Source: Dyella_B sp035277725
GTDB lineage: Bacteria > Pseudomonadota > Gammaproteobacteria > Xanthomonadales > Rhodanobacteraceae
Assembly (NCBI RefSeq): GCF_035277725.1
Contig: NZ_DATEJY010000198.1
Location: forward strand, 1 to 64,000
Length of the DNA stretch: 64,000 bases
Reading direction: 5' to 3'
The position numbers were made by a program, and so were the translations under genes. Each line of letters opens with the position of its first letter. Positions within the stretch are counted from its first letter, which is position 1. Positions 1 through 8,476 of this stretch are shown here, one piece after another. Under the pieces are notes generated by a model. That model had not been told where the DNA came from. It did no database searches and saw nothing but the letters and a program-made list of their open reading frames with translations.

Positions 1-197
1 AGAAACGATCCCAGCAGCACCAGCACATGCACCAGCAGCGCGCCGATCACCCCGGCCAGCTTCAACAGATAGTCGCGCGGCTTCTCGCGCGTACGCCGCC
101 GATAGACCACCGCCCACGTCGCCGCATCGCGCGGCGACTTGATCATGATGACCTTGGACGAGACGGATTCGGGCTGATCGGGAGGCAAAGGCGACAT
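1..197 (-). CDS. TonB-like/proline-rich membrane protein, N-terminal fragment (partial)
   Basis: Only the first 65 codons are in the window; the gene runs off the left edge. It starts at ATG 197. About 46 charged, presumably cytoplasmic residues are followed by a hydrophobic segment (GVIGALLVHVLVLLGSF), giving an N-in single-pass topology. The same layout (basic leader, then a LLHV-containing membrane segment) is seen in the protein at 3173-4027, so the two may be paralogues of a TonB-like, proline-rich family. The function cannot be named from this fragment. It is real coding rather than shadow, judged by its biased third positions and its clean membrane segment. Confidence 0.6.
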   Translation of the reverse strand, partial: MSPLPPDQPESVSSKVIMIKSPRDAATWAVVYRRRTREKPRDYLLKLAGVIGALLVHVLVLLGSF

Positions 198-249
198 GGG
201 CGCCAGTGTACTGGGGGCAAGCGGATTTCTTGAGCTTGGGAACGCTCTT

Positions 250-313
250 GTAGGCTGGGATGAAATTCCAGCATCAGGCGGCATCAGCACGCTGGGATTT
301 CATCCCAGCCTAC
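250..313. repeat. REP/BIME palindrome, class B
   Basis: Inverted pair of GTAGGCTGGGAT arms around a short loop. Each arm folds on itself through TGGGAT..ATTCCA or ATCCCA. It lies downstream of the S53 peptidase, beyond that gene's terminator. The 5' GTAG foot is typical of REPs mobilised by RAYT transposases. Confidence 0.85.
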
Positions 314-324
314 GTTGGATCTGT

Positions 325-357
325 AAAAAACCCTGGCGGCCTTGGCCGCCAGGGTTC
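325..357 (-). terminator. Rho-independent terminator of the S53 peptidase gene
   Basis: Read on the minus strand, a 10-bp GC-rich stem (CCCTGGCGGC / GCCGCCAGGG, 3-nt loop) is followed by six T residues. It lies 26 nt past the peptidase stop codon. Confidence 0.9.
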
Positions 358-383
358 CGAACATCCATGCTCACTAATGCCCA

Positions 384-2675
384 TTACAAACCGTTGAACG
401 ACTTCCATGCGGACAACAGGTTGGTGGCATTCACCGAGCCCAACCCGTTGGCGCCGCTCCAACCGGCTTGCGCCGCATAAGCTGCGGTAGTGCTGTTGTA
501 CTTCGTGGCATTGGACGAGGTCAGGCCAACCTGGGTCGGCCCATAGAAGCCCTCGAAGTTCTGGATCGTGCCGTAGAAGTAGCAATCGGGCGTCACTTCG
601 CCCTGCAACTCGATGCACTGCGTGGAGTTGCCGCCATCGGTGATGTTGTGGAACACGCACTTGCCGGTGCCCTTGGTGCCGTTGTTGGCATTGCAGGCAG
701 CAAGCGTCGACGGCGCCGAACCGGTGGGGCCACCGAACTCGTTGCGTGCCAACTCATACAGCGTGGGCGCGGCGTTGCCTTGATCCACCGATCCACCTGC
801 ACTGGACAGTCCCTGGTCGATCAGCGCCTGGATGCCGGCAAACATCGGCGAGGACAGCGAGGTGCCGCCTTCCAGTACCACCGGCGTGGTGAAGTTCGGC
901 GCGCACGGACTGGCACCCGTGCACAGAATCACCCAGGAATAACCGCCATAAGAACCGGCAAACAGCGAGACATCCGGCAAGTCACGCGACTGATCCTTGG
1001 CCGCGCCGCGCACGATCCGTTGCCACGACGGCTTCGACACCACCGAAGACGCACCGCCGCTGCCGCTTTCGGAAGTAACGTAGTAGCCATAGGGGTCGTA
1101 GATCATCGCGTTCTTGCAGAACTGCAAGGCGCTGCCGCCGATCAGGTCCTTGGCCGCGCGAGTGTTGCCGCACGATTGATTCCAGGTGATTTCCGGTACG
1201 TACGACTTGGCCGATCCATACACTGGATTCAACGTGCTGTTGAAGTACTTGCTGCTCGTGCCATCCAGCACATCCGCCGTATCCGAACCGCCGACGGCAG
1301 TGTTGTTGACCGACGAACCAAACGAATTGGCATCGATGGCCGGCACGCCGTTGATGATCGAACCGTTGAAGCTGGGGTTGGAACCGGAATCGCCGCTGGA
1401 GACGAACACCGAAATGCCTTCCGCATCGGCCTGCGCCCACATCGCATCAATGGCGGCCTTGCTGGCCGCATCGGTAAAGCCTTCACCATAGCCATAACTG
1501 GCGCTGATGATGTTGGGGCGCGACGTGCCGTTGATCAGGTTGCTGGCCGCAGTGAACACGCCACCGAAGAAATTGTTGCTGCCGGTATCGCTGCACGTCG
1601 CCACCCAGATGTTCGCACCGGGCGCAATGGCGGTGGAATATTCCGAATCCAGCACAGTCTCGATGCTTTCGCTATCGGGATCATTGCCACCCGGATCCGT
1701 GCAATTGCCCGTGCTCGGCGACAGCTGCGGCTGGAACTGCTGGAAGGTGCCACCGTAACCACCCAAGCCAAACTGGCTGACGAAGTTCGGCCAGTCCGAC
1801 ACATCCATATCCTGGTCTTCCACCACGGCGATGTTGATGCCCTTGCCGGTCAGGCCCTGCACGTACAACGGCGCAGTGTTGTAGATGGTCTGCATGTCGT
1901 ACGGCGCGAAACCGCGTACGCCACCTTCGAAATTCACCAGCGGCTTGGGACCGCTGCTGGCATTGGCGGTCTTGGCCGACTGCTGGACCTTGAAGCGTTG
2001 GGTGGAACGATCGAACTGTGCGATTTGCGGCTGCTGATGCAGCGGTTGCGGCCGAAAATCATTCAAGCCCGCCACGCCCACTACTACGCTGTGCAACGCC
2101 GACGGAATGCTGATGTCGCCATCATTGGCGATATGGCTCACATGATTGACGATGTAATGATTCTCCTGCGTGCGGAACGCCTGCCGCACTTGTCCTGCCG
2201 TGCCGCTGAAATCGATCTGCATTTTGTTCGGCAACACGCCATTAACCTTGAAGCCCTGCGATGTGAGCCAGGCGGTCACCGCGCTGATATCCGCATCGCT
2301 GACGCCAAAGGCTTGCCCGTACTGGCTTGGGGTGACCCATTGATGGAACTTGGAGGAAGAAGGATCGTGCTGCGCGGCGATCAGCTTAGTCAGTGCAGCG
2401 CTGCGCTTAGCACTGCGCTGCAGGACCAGCTGCATATGGTTCATCGGCGTGGAGTCGGCCACTGCACCGGCCGACGTCATTTTGCCCAACAGAGATAGAT
2501 GCGTATTGCCCAGGGCGGAAACGACCCTGTTATCGACCGTTTGCGTGACCCGCGGCGCTTCGGTGGTGTCGATACCCGCCAGCGCGGCGTTTGAAGCAGA
2601 AGCCAGAGACATCGAAGGCAGCGTAGCGAGGGCTGCCGCAATGCAAACACTGATCATCACATGCTCGGTTTTCAC
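384..2675 (-). CDS. Secreted S53 family peptidase (sedolisin/pseudomonalisin type)
   Basis: Secreted acid serine-carboxyl peptidase of 763 residues. I chose the GTG at 2675 because it is preceded by GGAG seven bases upstream and opens directly into a signal peptide (VKTEHVMISVCIAAALATLP). The upstream ATG at 2738 would put 21 non-signal residues in front. A long pro-domain (about residues 30-200) precedes the catalytic domain. The sedolisin E-x3-D pair is visible near residues 339-343 (ETVLD), and the nucleophile is in GGTSLSSP near residue 602. An even number of Cys in the mature part suggests disulfides. The role is extracellular protein digestion. The gene stands alone, with its own terminator and a long upstream region holding near-palindromes. 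The family assignment is firm; the exact specificity is unknown. Confidence 0.93.
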   Translation of the reverse strand: MKTEHVMISVCIAAALATLPSMSLASASNAALAGIDTTEAPRVTQTVDNRVVSALGNTHLSLLGKMTSAGAVADSTPMNHMQLVLQRSAKRSAALTKLIAAQHDPSSSKFHQWVTPSQYGQAFGVSDADISAVTAWLTSQGFKVNGVLPNKMQIDFSGTAGQVRQAFRTQENHYIVNHVSHIANDGDISIPSALHSVVVGVAGLNDFRPQPLHQQPQIAQFDRSTQRFKVQQSAKTANASSGPKPLVNFEGGVRGFAPYDMQTIYNTAPLYVQGLTGKGINIAVVEDQDMDVSDWPNFVSQFGLGGYGGTFQQFQPQLSPSTGNCTDPGGNDPDSESIETVLDSEYSTAIAPGANIWVATCSDTGSNNFFGGVFTAASNLINGTSRPNIISASYGYGEGFTDAASKAAIDAMWAQADAEGISVFVSSGDSGSNPSFNGSIINGVPAIDANSFGSSVNNTAVGGSDTADVLDGTSSKYFNSTLNPVYGSAKSYVPEITWNQSCGNTRAAKDLIGGSALQFCKNAMIYDPYGYYVTSESGSGGASSVVSKPSWQRIVRGAAKDQSRDLPDVSLFAGSYGGYSWVILCTGASPCAPNFTTPVVLEGGTSLSSPMFAGIQALIDQGLSSAGGSVDQGNAAPTLYELARNEFGGPTGSAPSTLAACNANNGTKGTGKCVFHNITDGGNSTQCIELQGEVTPDCYFYGTIQNFEGFYGPTQVGLTSSNATKYNSTTAAYAAQAGWSGANGLGSVNATNLLSAWKSFNGL

Positions 2676-3102
2676 GTTTTTTCTCCATAAAAAGGAAATG
2701 AAAGAAAGCGAGCCCCCTGTGATGTATCTGCTGCTCATTCATGCACTCGTCGTGGTCACCTCTCTGTAATTTGAGAACGGATAAAGCCATCGCACCGCCG
2801 TACGGGCCCGACGCAGCCACAGGCTGCGGTTGCATTGACTTAAGTTATTTCCCACTTGATTCCCGCGAGAACGCCGGGGTACCGATGGTGCGCACAGTTG
2901 TGTTTGGACGTCCAGTGCTTTTAGTAATCAAATTGCTTGCCAGCAAATAGAAGTTTCATTTAGACGTCTAAAATTTAGACTTCTAAATGCAAATACAAAA
3001 ACAGCTCCGTAAATATCTTCGTGAAGAAGGCATGATGATCCGACGAAGGTAGGGTTTTCGCTACGCGTTACGTCTTGTGATTCTTTATCGGCGCGAAACT
3101 CG
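2676..3102. other. Intergenic region upstream of the S53 peptidase
   Basis: About 430 bp without a convincing gene. The half nearest the peptidase is ordinary in composition. The distal half (2900-3060) is AT-rich and holds three related near-palindromes (listed separately). Short open frames here lack ribosome sites and codon bias. Confidence 0.6.
2903..2987. promoter_or_regulatory. Three related near-palindromic boxes, possible operator
   Basis: TTTGGACGTCCAG at 2903-2915, TTTAGACGTCTAAA at 2959-2972 and, immediately after it, TTTAGACTTCTAAA at about 2974-2987. The middle one is a perfect palindrome and the other two differ by one or a few bases. Repeated palindromes in an AT-rich stretch upstream of a secreted peptidase resemble an operator for a dimeric regulator. 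The regulator is not known. Confidence 0.4.
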
Positions 3103-3176
3103 GTAGGTTGGGGTGCGAACCCCTACATTCTTTTCCACACATACATCCTCATGCTGGGGTTCGCACCCCAGCCTAC
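3103..3176. repeat. REP/BIME palindrome, class A
   Basis: Left arm GTAGGTTGGGGTGCGAACCC, right arm its near-complement, with a roughly 25-nt centre. The right-hand GTAG, read on the minus strand, supplies the TAG stop of the gene at 3173-4027. Confidence 0.9.
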
Positions 3177-4027
3177 GTGCCCGGCTTTTTCTTTTCCGCA
3201 TCCACTGCGCGCGTGGGCGTATCCACCGGGCATCCATAAGGCAACGGCTTGCCGGCGCGGTAATCGGCGATGCAGGTCGCCACGTCCGGCTTGGGTGTGG
3301 ACGTTCCTTTCACCAAGGGCGCAGGCGCCATGTTCAAGCGCTCGTCGCCATCGGTGGGTGGCGGCGGCGGTGGCGGATCACCGCCGCATCCACCTGCCAG
3401 CGCCGCCAGCGACACGCCGCAATGGATGCGAATGCCGCCTGGCAACTGGATGGTTTTCTTCACCGTGGTTTTTTCGACTGCCTTCTGCAAGGCATCGTCG
3501 ATGGCGTTGCTGCTCTTGCGCCAATAAGGGTCGAGCTTGGTGGGCTTGTACTTGATGATGTCGCGGTCATGCATGATCTGCGTGTCGCCTTGCGGCGCAT
3601 GCTGTACGTATTCCTCGGAGGGTGCACTGGAGGCACTGGCCGGCAGCACGACTTGCCCGCTGCGATCGAACAACAACGGACGCGGCGCCGACGTCGCCGG
3701 TGCTGGTTGCGGCGCTGGTGCGGATGTCGGCAGATGTACCGTCATCGCATTTTTCGATGGCGGCTCACGCACCGGACGGGGTGGCGGCGTTGGCGGTGCG
3801 ATCGGCGGCGGCGCGGCCGAGGGCTTGCTCACGCCACGTGTGATGAAACGCACCTGGATGCCCTGATCGAGCTGCACCCGCACCACTTCCGGCGCACGCA
3901 CGCCCGGCTTCATCTCGTACCACACCGCCACGGTGAAAAAGACATGCAGCAGCAGCGCGATCGCCAACGCGCCCCACAGGCGGCGGCGATCGCGCGGCGG
4001 TTTGCGCCAGCGCAATTGATGCAGCAT
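3173..4027 (-). CDS. Single-pass proline-rich TonB-like protein
   Basis: A protein of 284 residues. A basic leader (RWRKPPRDRRR) is followed by one membrane helix (about residues 19-38, containing LLLHVFFTVAVW). Next comes a periplasmic proline-rich stretch (about residues 65-125) and a Cys-containing C-terminal part that includes a GGDPPPPPPP run. The architecture is that of TonB/TolA-like energy transducers, but I see no canonical TonB C-terminal domain, so TonB-like is the most that can be said. The stop codon lies inside a REP. The start is uncertain: ATG 4027 has no Shine-Dalgarno site, and the frame stays open and coding-like for about 37 codons upstream (ERPDQVEHHRWFPPPDDD) without ATG, GTG or TTG. 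An N-terminal extension or a small frame change is possible. Confidence 0.65.
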   Translation of the reverse strand: MLHQLRWRKPPRDRRRLWGALAIALLLHVFFTVAVWYEMKPGVRAPEVVRVQLDQGIQVRFITRGVSKPSAAPPPIAPPTPPPRPVREPPSKNAMTVHLPTSAPAPQPAPATSAPRPLLFDRSGQVVLPASASSAPSEEYVQHAPQGDTQIMHDRDIIKYKPTKLDPYWRKSSNAIDDALQKAVEKTTVKKTIQLPGGIRIHCGVSLAALAGGCGGDPPPPPPPTDGDERLNMAPAPLVKGTSTPKPDVATCIADYRAGKPLPYGCPVDTPTRAVDAEKKKPGT

Positions 4028-4449
4028 GGCGCGCGTGGGGCCATCGAGCTGCGCCAGTCCGCGGTGCCTGTCGTCATCCGGCGGCGGAAACCATCGATGG
4101 TGCTCGACTTGATCAGGGCGTTCGATAGGAAAACATCCTCGGTATGCTTGCCGGCCACATCACGCGGCCGTCGCGGGTATGGGATGCCCTCACAGACCGT
4201 GAGCGGGTCGTACGGTTCCGCCGGCGATCACATCAGATTAACGATTGTAGGTAAGCGATACGACGCGGTCTCCGCACTGCAACTTGACCAACCCGGCCAA
4301 TGAGAGAAGGCTAGCCCAACCGCAGCAGCAGCCTTGCAGGCGCCGCTGCCATCCCGCCATGACCGCCCTGCGTCCTGTACGCGAAGGACGACCATGACGG
4401 CCCACCACGATAGCCGCCCATAGCGGCTCATGCAGAGGAGGGTCGCATC
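4028..4449. other. Divergent intergenic region before the EF-G paralogue
   Basis: About 420 bp. The left third may be 5' coding sequence of the minus-strand TonB-like gene (see that entry). The rest carries an imperfect stem (GTCCTgtacgcgaAGGAC) near 4371 and the strong GGAGG ribosome site of the downstream gene. No separate gene is supported. Confidence 0.5.
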
Positions 4450-6489
4450 GTGTCCTATCACACGGAACACATCCGCAACGTCGCGCTCGCCGGTCACGCC
4501 GGCGTGGGCAAGACCACCTTGTTCGAAGCCTTGCTGCACGCTGGCGGCGTCATCCAGACGCAAGGATCGATAGAGCGCGGCACCACGCAGTCGGACACCG
4601 ATCCACAGGAGAAAACGCGCGGCCACTCCATCGACAGCTGCGTTGCCGGCATCGACCACAACGCCTGCCACATCAACCTGATCGACACCGCCGGCTATCA
4701 GGATTTCCGCGGCGGCACGCTCTCCGCCTTCACCGCCGTGGAAACCGTAGCGATTGTGGTGAACGCCTCCAACGGCATCGAATACGGCACGCGCCGCATG
4801 ATGGAGCGCGCCCGCGAGCGCGGCGTGGCGCGCCTGCTGGTGATCAACAAGATCGACGCCGAGAGCGCCGGCCTGCCGGCCCTGGTCAATGCATTGCGCG
4901 AGGAATTCGGCAGCGAATGCCTGCCGGTAAACCTGCCCGCCGACAACGGCAGCAAGGTGCTGGACTGTTTTTTCCATCGCGATGGCGCCACCGATTTCTC
5001 TTCGCTGGCCGAAGCGCATCAGCAGATTCTCGACCAAGTGGTGGAGATCAACGAAACCACCATGGGCGCGTATCTCGACGCCGGTGAAGAAGCGCTCACG
5101 CCGCAGCAATTGCACGATGCTTTCGAGCAATGCCTGCGCGAAGGCCACCTGGTGCCGATCTGTTTCGTCAGCGCGCGCAGCGGCGCGGGCGTGAACGAAT
5201 TACTGGATCTGTTCGATCGCCTGCTGCCCAACCCGGCCGAAGGCAATCCCCCGCCGTTCCGCAACGCGCAGCATCTGCAGCTTCCGGTGGAGCCCGATCC
5301 GAATGCGCACGTCATCGCCGATGTGTTCAAGGTGGTCAACGATCCCTTCGTCGGCAAGCTGGGCATCTTCCGCGTCTGGCAGGGCACGATTCGCCGCGAT
5401 AGCCAGCTGTTCATCGACGACAACCGCAAGGCGTTCAAGGTCGGCCACCTGTTTCGCCTCAACGGCAAATCCCACGTGGAAATGGAACAGGCGATACCCG
5501 GCGACATCGCCGCCGTGGCCAAGGTGGAAGACATCCATTTCGATGCCGTGCTGCACGACTCGCACGACGAAGACCTGATCCATCTCGAGCCCCTGCGCTT
5601 CCCGCAACCGATGTTCGGCCTGGCGCTCGAACCCAAGCACAAAGGGCAGGAACAGAAGCTTTCCCAGGCGTTATCGCGACTGTCCGAGGAAGACCCGTGC
5701 TTCCGCGTGGAGCACCACAAGGAACTGAACGAAACGGTGATCCGTGGGCTTTCCGACTTGCATCTGAAGATCATGCTGGAGCGCATGAAAGAGCGTTACG
5801 GCGTGGAAGTGGTCACGCATCCGCCACGTATCGCCTATCGCGAAACCATCTCCCATTCGGCCGAAGGACATCATCGTCACAAAAAACAAACCGGCGGCGC
5901 CGGACAATTCGGTGAAGTCTTCCTGCGTGTCGACCCGCTCGATCGCGGCGCCGGCTTCGAGTTCGTCGACGCGGTCAAAGGCGGCGTGATTCCCGGACAA
6001 TACCTGCCCGCCATCGAAAAAGGCGTGCGCCAGGCGATGGAAAACGGCGCGGTGGCGGGCTATCCGTTGCAGGACCTGCGCGTGACGGTTTACGACGGCA
6101 AATACCATCCTGTCGATTCCAAGGAAGTCGCGTTCATCTCCGCAGGCAAGAAAGCGTTTCTCGATGCGGTCAGCAAGGCGCGGCCGCTGGTACTGGAGCC
6201 GATCGTGGATGTTGAAGTGGCCATTCCCGAACCCAGCGTGGGCGACGTCACAGGCGGCCTTGCCGGCAAGCGCGCACGCATCATGGGCACGGATGCCAAA
6301 CACGACGGCGAAATCGTGATCAAGGCGCAAGCACCCTTGGCCGAGCTCACCGACTACCCCACCGAGCTCAAGGCCATGACCGGCGGCCGCGGCCGCTACA
6401 GCCTCGACCTCAGCCATTACGAACCGGTGCCGCCACCCGTCCAGCGCCAGCTCAGCGAGGCCTGGAAGCCAAAACTCGACGAAGACTGA
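4450..6489 (+). CDS. Elongation factor G paralogue (EF-G-like GTPase)
   Basis: Ribosomal translocase family GTPase of 679 residues, slightly shorter than canonical EF-G (about 700). It starts at GTG 4450 behind a strong GAGGAGGG site. Visible motifs are the G1 P-loop GHAGVGKT (residues 15-22), G3 DTAG (79-82) and G4 NKID (133-136), followed by EF-G domains II-V, including GGAGQFGEV and a C-terminal domain V. The P-loop GHAGVGKT instead of AHIDAGKT marks the EF-G-like subgroup rather than the housekeeping fusA, and no str-operon genes (rpsL, rpsG, tuf) are adjacent. It probably acts as an accessory or stress-time translation factor in the cytoplasm. A GreB-like gene follows 94 bp downstream. 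Confidence 0.93.
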   Translation: MSYHTEHIRNVALAGHAGVGKTTLFEALLHAGGVIQTQGSIERGTTQSDTDPQEKTRGHSIDSCVAGIDHNACHINLIDTAGYQDFRGGTLSAFTAVETVAIVVNASNGIEYGTRRMMERARERGVARLLVINKIDAESAGLPALVNALREEFGSECLPVNLPADNGSKVLDCFFHRDGATDFSSLAEAHQQILDQVVEINETTMGAYLDAGEEALTPQQLHDAFEQCLREGHLVPICFVSARSGAGVNELLDLFDRLLPNPAEGNPPPFRNAQHLQLPVEPDPNAHVIADVFKVVNDPFVGKLGIFRVWQGTIRRDSQLFIDDNRKAFKVGHLFRLNGKSHVEMEQAIPGDIAAVAKVEDIHFDAVLHDSHDEDLIHLEPLRFPQPMFGLALEPKHKGQEQKLSQALSRLSEEDPCFRVEHHKELNETVIRGLSDLHLKIMLERMKERYGVEVVTHPPRIAYRETISHSAEGHHRHKKQTGGAGQFGEVFLRVDPLDRGAGFEFVDAVKGGVIPGQYLPAIEKGVRQAMENGAVAGYPLQDLRVTVYDGKYHPVDSKEVAFISAGKKAFLDAVSKARPLVLEPIVDVEVAIPEPSVGDVTGGLAGKRARIMGTDAKHDGEIVIKAQAPLAELTDYPTELKAMTGGRGRYSLDLSHYEPVPPPVQRQLSEAWKPKLDED

Positions 6490-6513
6490 CGTCGCCACTC
6501 CCTTCACCGAACG

Positions 6514-6550
6514 AGCCGGGCGACGTCGCAGCCGCCCGGCTTCATCTGTT
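6514..6550 (+). terminator. Probable terminator hairpin after the EF-G paralogue
   Basis: Stem GCCGGGCG / CGCCCGGC with a short loop, followed by TTCATCTGTTT. The U-tract is weak, so termination may be partial and the next gene could be read through. Confidence 0.5.
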
Positions 6551-6583
6551 TACTCAACGACTAAATACAATCAGGAGGGCCGC

Positions 6584-7087
6584 ATGAGCCGAGCCTTCGT
6601 CAAAGACAACGAGGACGACACCCCCGAGGTGCTGCCCGAACTGCCCATCAGCACACACACCAACTACGTGACATCACGCGGCCTCGCCTTGCTGCGCGCG
6701 CGCCTGGACAAAGCCACGGCGCGCCACGATGTCTTGAAAGCGAACGAGCAGGACACCCTCGCCCAACGCAATGAATTGACCGCACTGGAACGCGAACTGC
6801 GTTATCTCCATGCACGCGTATCCAGCGCCAACGAAGTGGACCTATCCAAGCAACCACATGATCGCGTGGCCTTCGGCGCCACCGTGACCGTGGACAGTGA
6901 TGAAGGTGAACGGCGCTGGCAGATCGTGGGCGAGGATGAAGCCGATGCGGAACATGGCCTGGTGAGTTACGTATCCCCACTGGCAACGGCGCTGCTCGGT
7001 GCGCGGGTAGGTGACGAAGTGCGCTGGCAACGGCCGGCGGGAGACATGATGATTGAGGTGTTGAACATCCACTACGCCACAACCTGA
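6584..7087 (+). CDS. GreA/GreB family transcript cleavage factor-like protein
   Basis: A protein of 167 residues that starts at ATG 6584 after an ideal AGGAGG site. Residues 25-85 form an N-terminal coiled-coil (rich in Arg, Glu, Leu; contains TARHDVLKANEQDTLAQRNE), and residues 90-165 a Gre C-terminal FKBP-like domain (VAFGATVTVDSDEGERRWQIVGEDE, then SPLATALLGARVGDEV). This is the layout of GreB and related RNA-polymerase secondary-channel proteins. An extra N-terminal 25-residue acidic/proline tail is unlike E. coli GreA or GreB, and the coiled-coil tip motif DE/DF is not obvious. It may therefore be an anti-pausing or regulatory paralogue rather than a true cleavage factor. Confidence 0.85.
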   Translation: MSRAFVKDNEDDTPEVLPELPISTHTNYVTSRGLALLRARLDKATARHDVLKANEQDTLAQRNELTALERELRYLHARVSSANEVDLSKQPHDRVAFGATVTVDSDEGERRWQIVGEDEADAEHGLVSYVSPLATALLGARVGDEVRWQRPAGDMMIEVLNIHYATT

Positions 7088-7091
7088 CCAC

Positions 7092-7158
7092 GTAGGCTGG
7101 GATGACAATCCCAGCATCATTGGTGCGTGAGGAAGCTGGGATTGTCATCCCTACCTAC
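7092..7158. repeat. REP/BIME palindrome, class B
   Basis: GTAGGCTGGGATGACAATCC arm and its inverted partner, with loop. It starts 5 nt after the stop of the GreB-like gene and ends 7 nt from the stop of the convergent DUF58 gene, so it fills the whole intergenic space. Confidence 0.85.
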
Positions 7159-7165
7159 GCAGGCA

Positions 7166-8476
7166 TTACAACCGACTTTCCCGCTTCAGCCGCAAATACC
7201 GCTCGATCAGCGCCCCCGACAACTGCGCACACTCCACATCCATCGTCATCACGCCACGCCGGTTGAGATCGTCATGCACGCGTTCGCGGCCGGCCAGGTA
7301 ATGCATAGCGGATGCGCTGCGGATGGCGGTTTCCAGATTGTCGCCGGCATGGTTGGCGGCTTGCTCCACGGCTTGTTCGCGCAAACTCGCTACCAGCACC
7401 AAGTGGCGTTGCGCCAGCAAGGTGACGGCCATGGCCAGTTCGCTATCGTCTTCATCGCGCACGTTGGTGATGAGGATGACCAGGGCGCGTCGCCGCTGGC
7501 GTTCCTGCAGTGCTCTGGCAGCGGCGAGGTAATCGGTGGGTGCGGATGTCGCCTGCAGGTCGTAACCGGTGCCCAGCAACATATCCATGCCGCCGCTATC
7601 GCGCTGCGGCGGCAACCAGCGTTGTGTGCGGCCCGTGCAGGCAAGCAGGCCCACGGCATCGCCTTCGCGCATGGCGATGTAGGCCAGCGATAGCGATGCG
7701 TTCAAGACGTGATCGAAATGCGCGATGGCGCCGTCCTTCGCCAGCATGCGGCGACCGCAATCGAGCAGCAGCACGATCTGCTGGTTGCGTTCTTCGCGGT
7801 ACTCGCGCGAAATGAAATGGCCCATGCGCGCGGTGGCTTTCCAGTCGATCTTGCGCATGCTGTCGCCAACGCGATAGTCGCGCAGCTCCTGGAATTCCGT
7901 GCCTTCGCCTCGCCGCCGTTGCAAGCGTGCGCCGATGGTGTGCGAAGCGAGCTCGACGCTGAGCCCAGCCATCTCGGCGAGCGGTGCGAAGTTCGGATAC
8001 ACGCGCACGGTATTCACGACATCGAGCGTGCGGCGTTGCGACCACAAGCGCCATGCCGAGTGGAAACGCAGATGGCAGCCGGTAAACATGGCCGGACCGC
8101 GCGCGTCTGGCGTGAGCGCGTAGTCGAAGCTGTATTCGGTCTGTGGCGCCAATTGCATCCGATGTGGCAAACCATGCACCGGCCAACCGCCCGGGTGCAG
8201 ATCATGCACATCCATGCGGCGTGCTGCTTTGGCGGCGGACTGCAGCCGTAGCCGCACGAACATTTCCACGCCCAACGGCACCACGGGCGCGACCTCGCGT
8301 TGCAACGCCGGCGATGGCATGCGCCGCAGTTGCCAGGCATCCGCCAGCATCAAGCAAGCCAGCACGCCGCCGTAAGCCAGCCATGCCGTCAACGGCAGCA
8401 TGCCGATGCTCGCCAGCACGCCAACCAGCGTCCAGCCAAGCAGCAACCACAGCAGCAACGGCGCCGGTCGCATCAT
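7166..8476 (-). CDS. DUF58 domain protein (MoxR-associated, vWA-like)
   Basis: A protein of 436 residues. Two N-terminal membrane helices (about residues 5-48) are followed by a beta-rich region and then the DUF58 signature GEGTEFQELRDYRVGDSMRK with IDWKATARM (about residues 190-217). The rest is a vWA-like fold (IVLLLDCGRRM, a DxG-type metal site). DUF58 proteins work with MoxR AAA+ ATPases, whose gene lies directly upstream with a 4-nt ATGA overlap. It is the last gene of the seven-gene operon running from 14271 to 7166. It probably acts at the inner membrane in assembly or maturation of an envelope complex; the partner is unknown. Confidence 0.92.
   Translation of the reverse strand: MMRPAPLLLWLLLGWTLVGVLASIGMLPLTAWLAYGGVLACLMLADAWQLRRMPSPALQREVAPVVPLGVEMFVRLRLQSAAKAARRMDVHDLHPGGWPVHGLPHRMQLAPQTEYSFDYALTPDARGPAMFTGCHLRFHSAWRLWSQRRTLDVVNTVRVYPNFAPLAEMAGLSVELASHTIGARLQRRRGEGTEFQELRDYRVGDSMRKIDWKATARMGHFISREYREERNQQIVLLLDCGRRMLAKDGAIAHFDHVLNASLSLAYIAMREGDAVGLLACTGRTQRWLPPQRDSGGMDMLLGTGYDLQATSAPTDYLAAARALQERQRRRALVILITNVRDEDDSELAMAVTLLAQRHLVLVASLREQAVEQAANHAGDNLETAIRSASAMHYLAGRERVHDDLNRRGVMTMDVECAQLSGALIERYLRLKRESRL

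Noticed and set aside
468..2498. 676-codon open frame on the plus strand
   Set aside because: Exactly antisense to the S53 peptidase; Arg/Ala-rich low-complexity translation, no ribosome site, a high-GC shadow frame.
3103..3176. REP as terminator for both flanking genes
   Set aside because: No T-tract after the stem, and dedicated terminators with T-tracts occur separately at several REP-containing ends; a stabilising role is possible but not shown.
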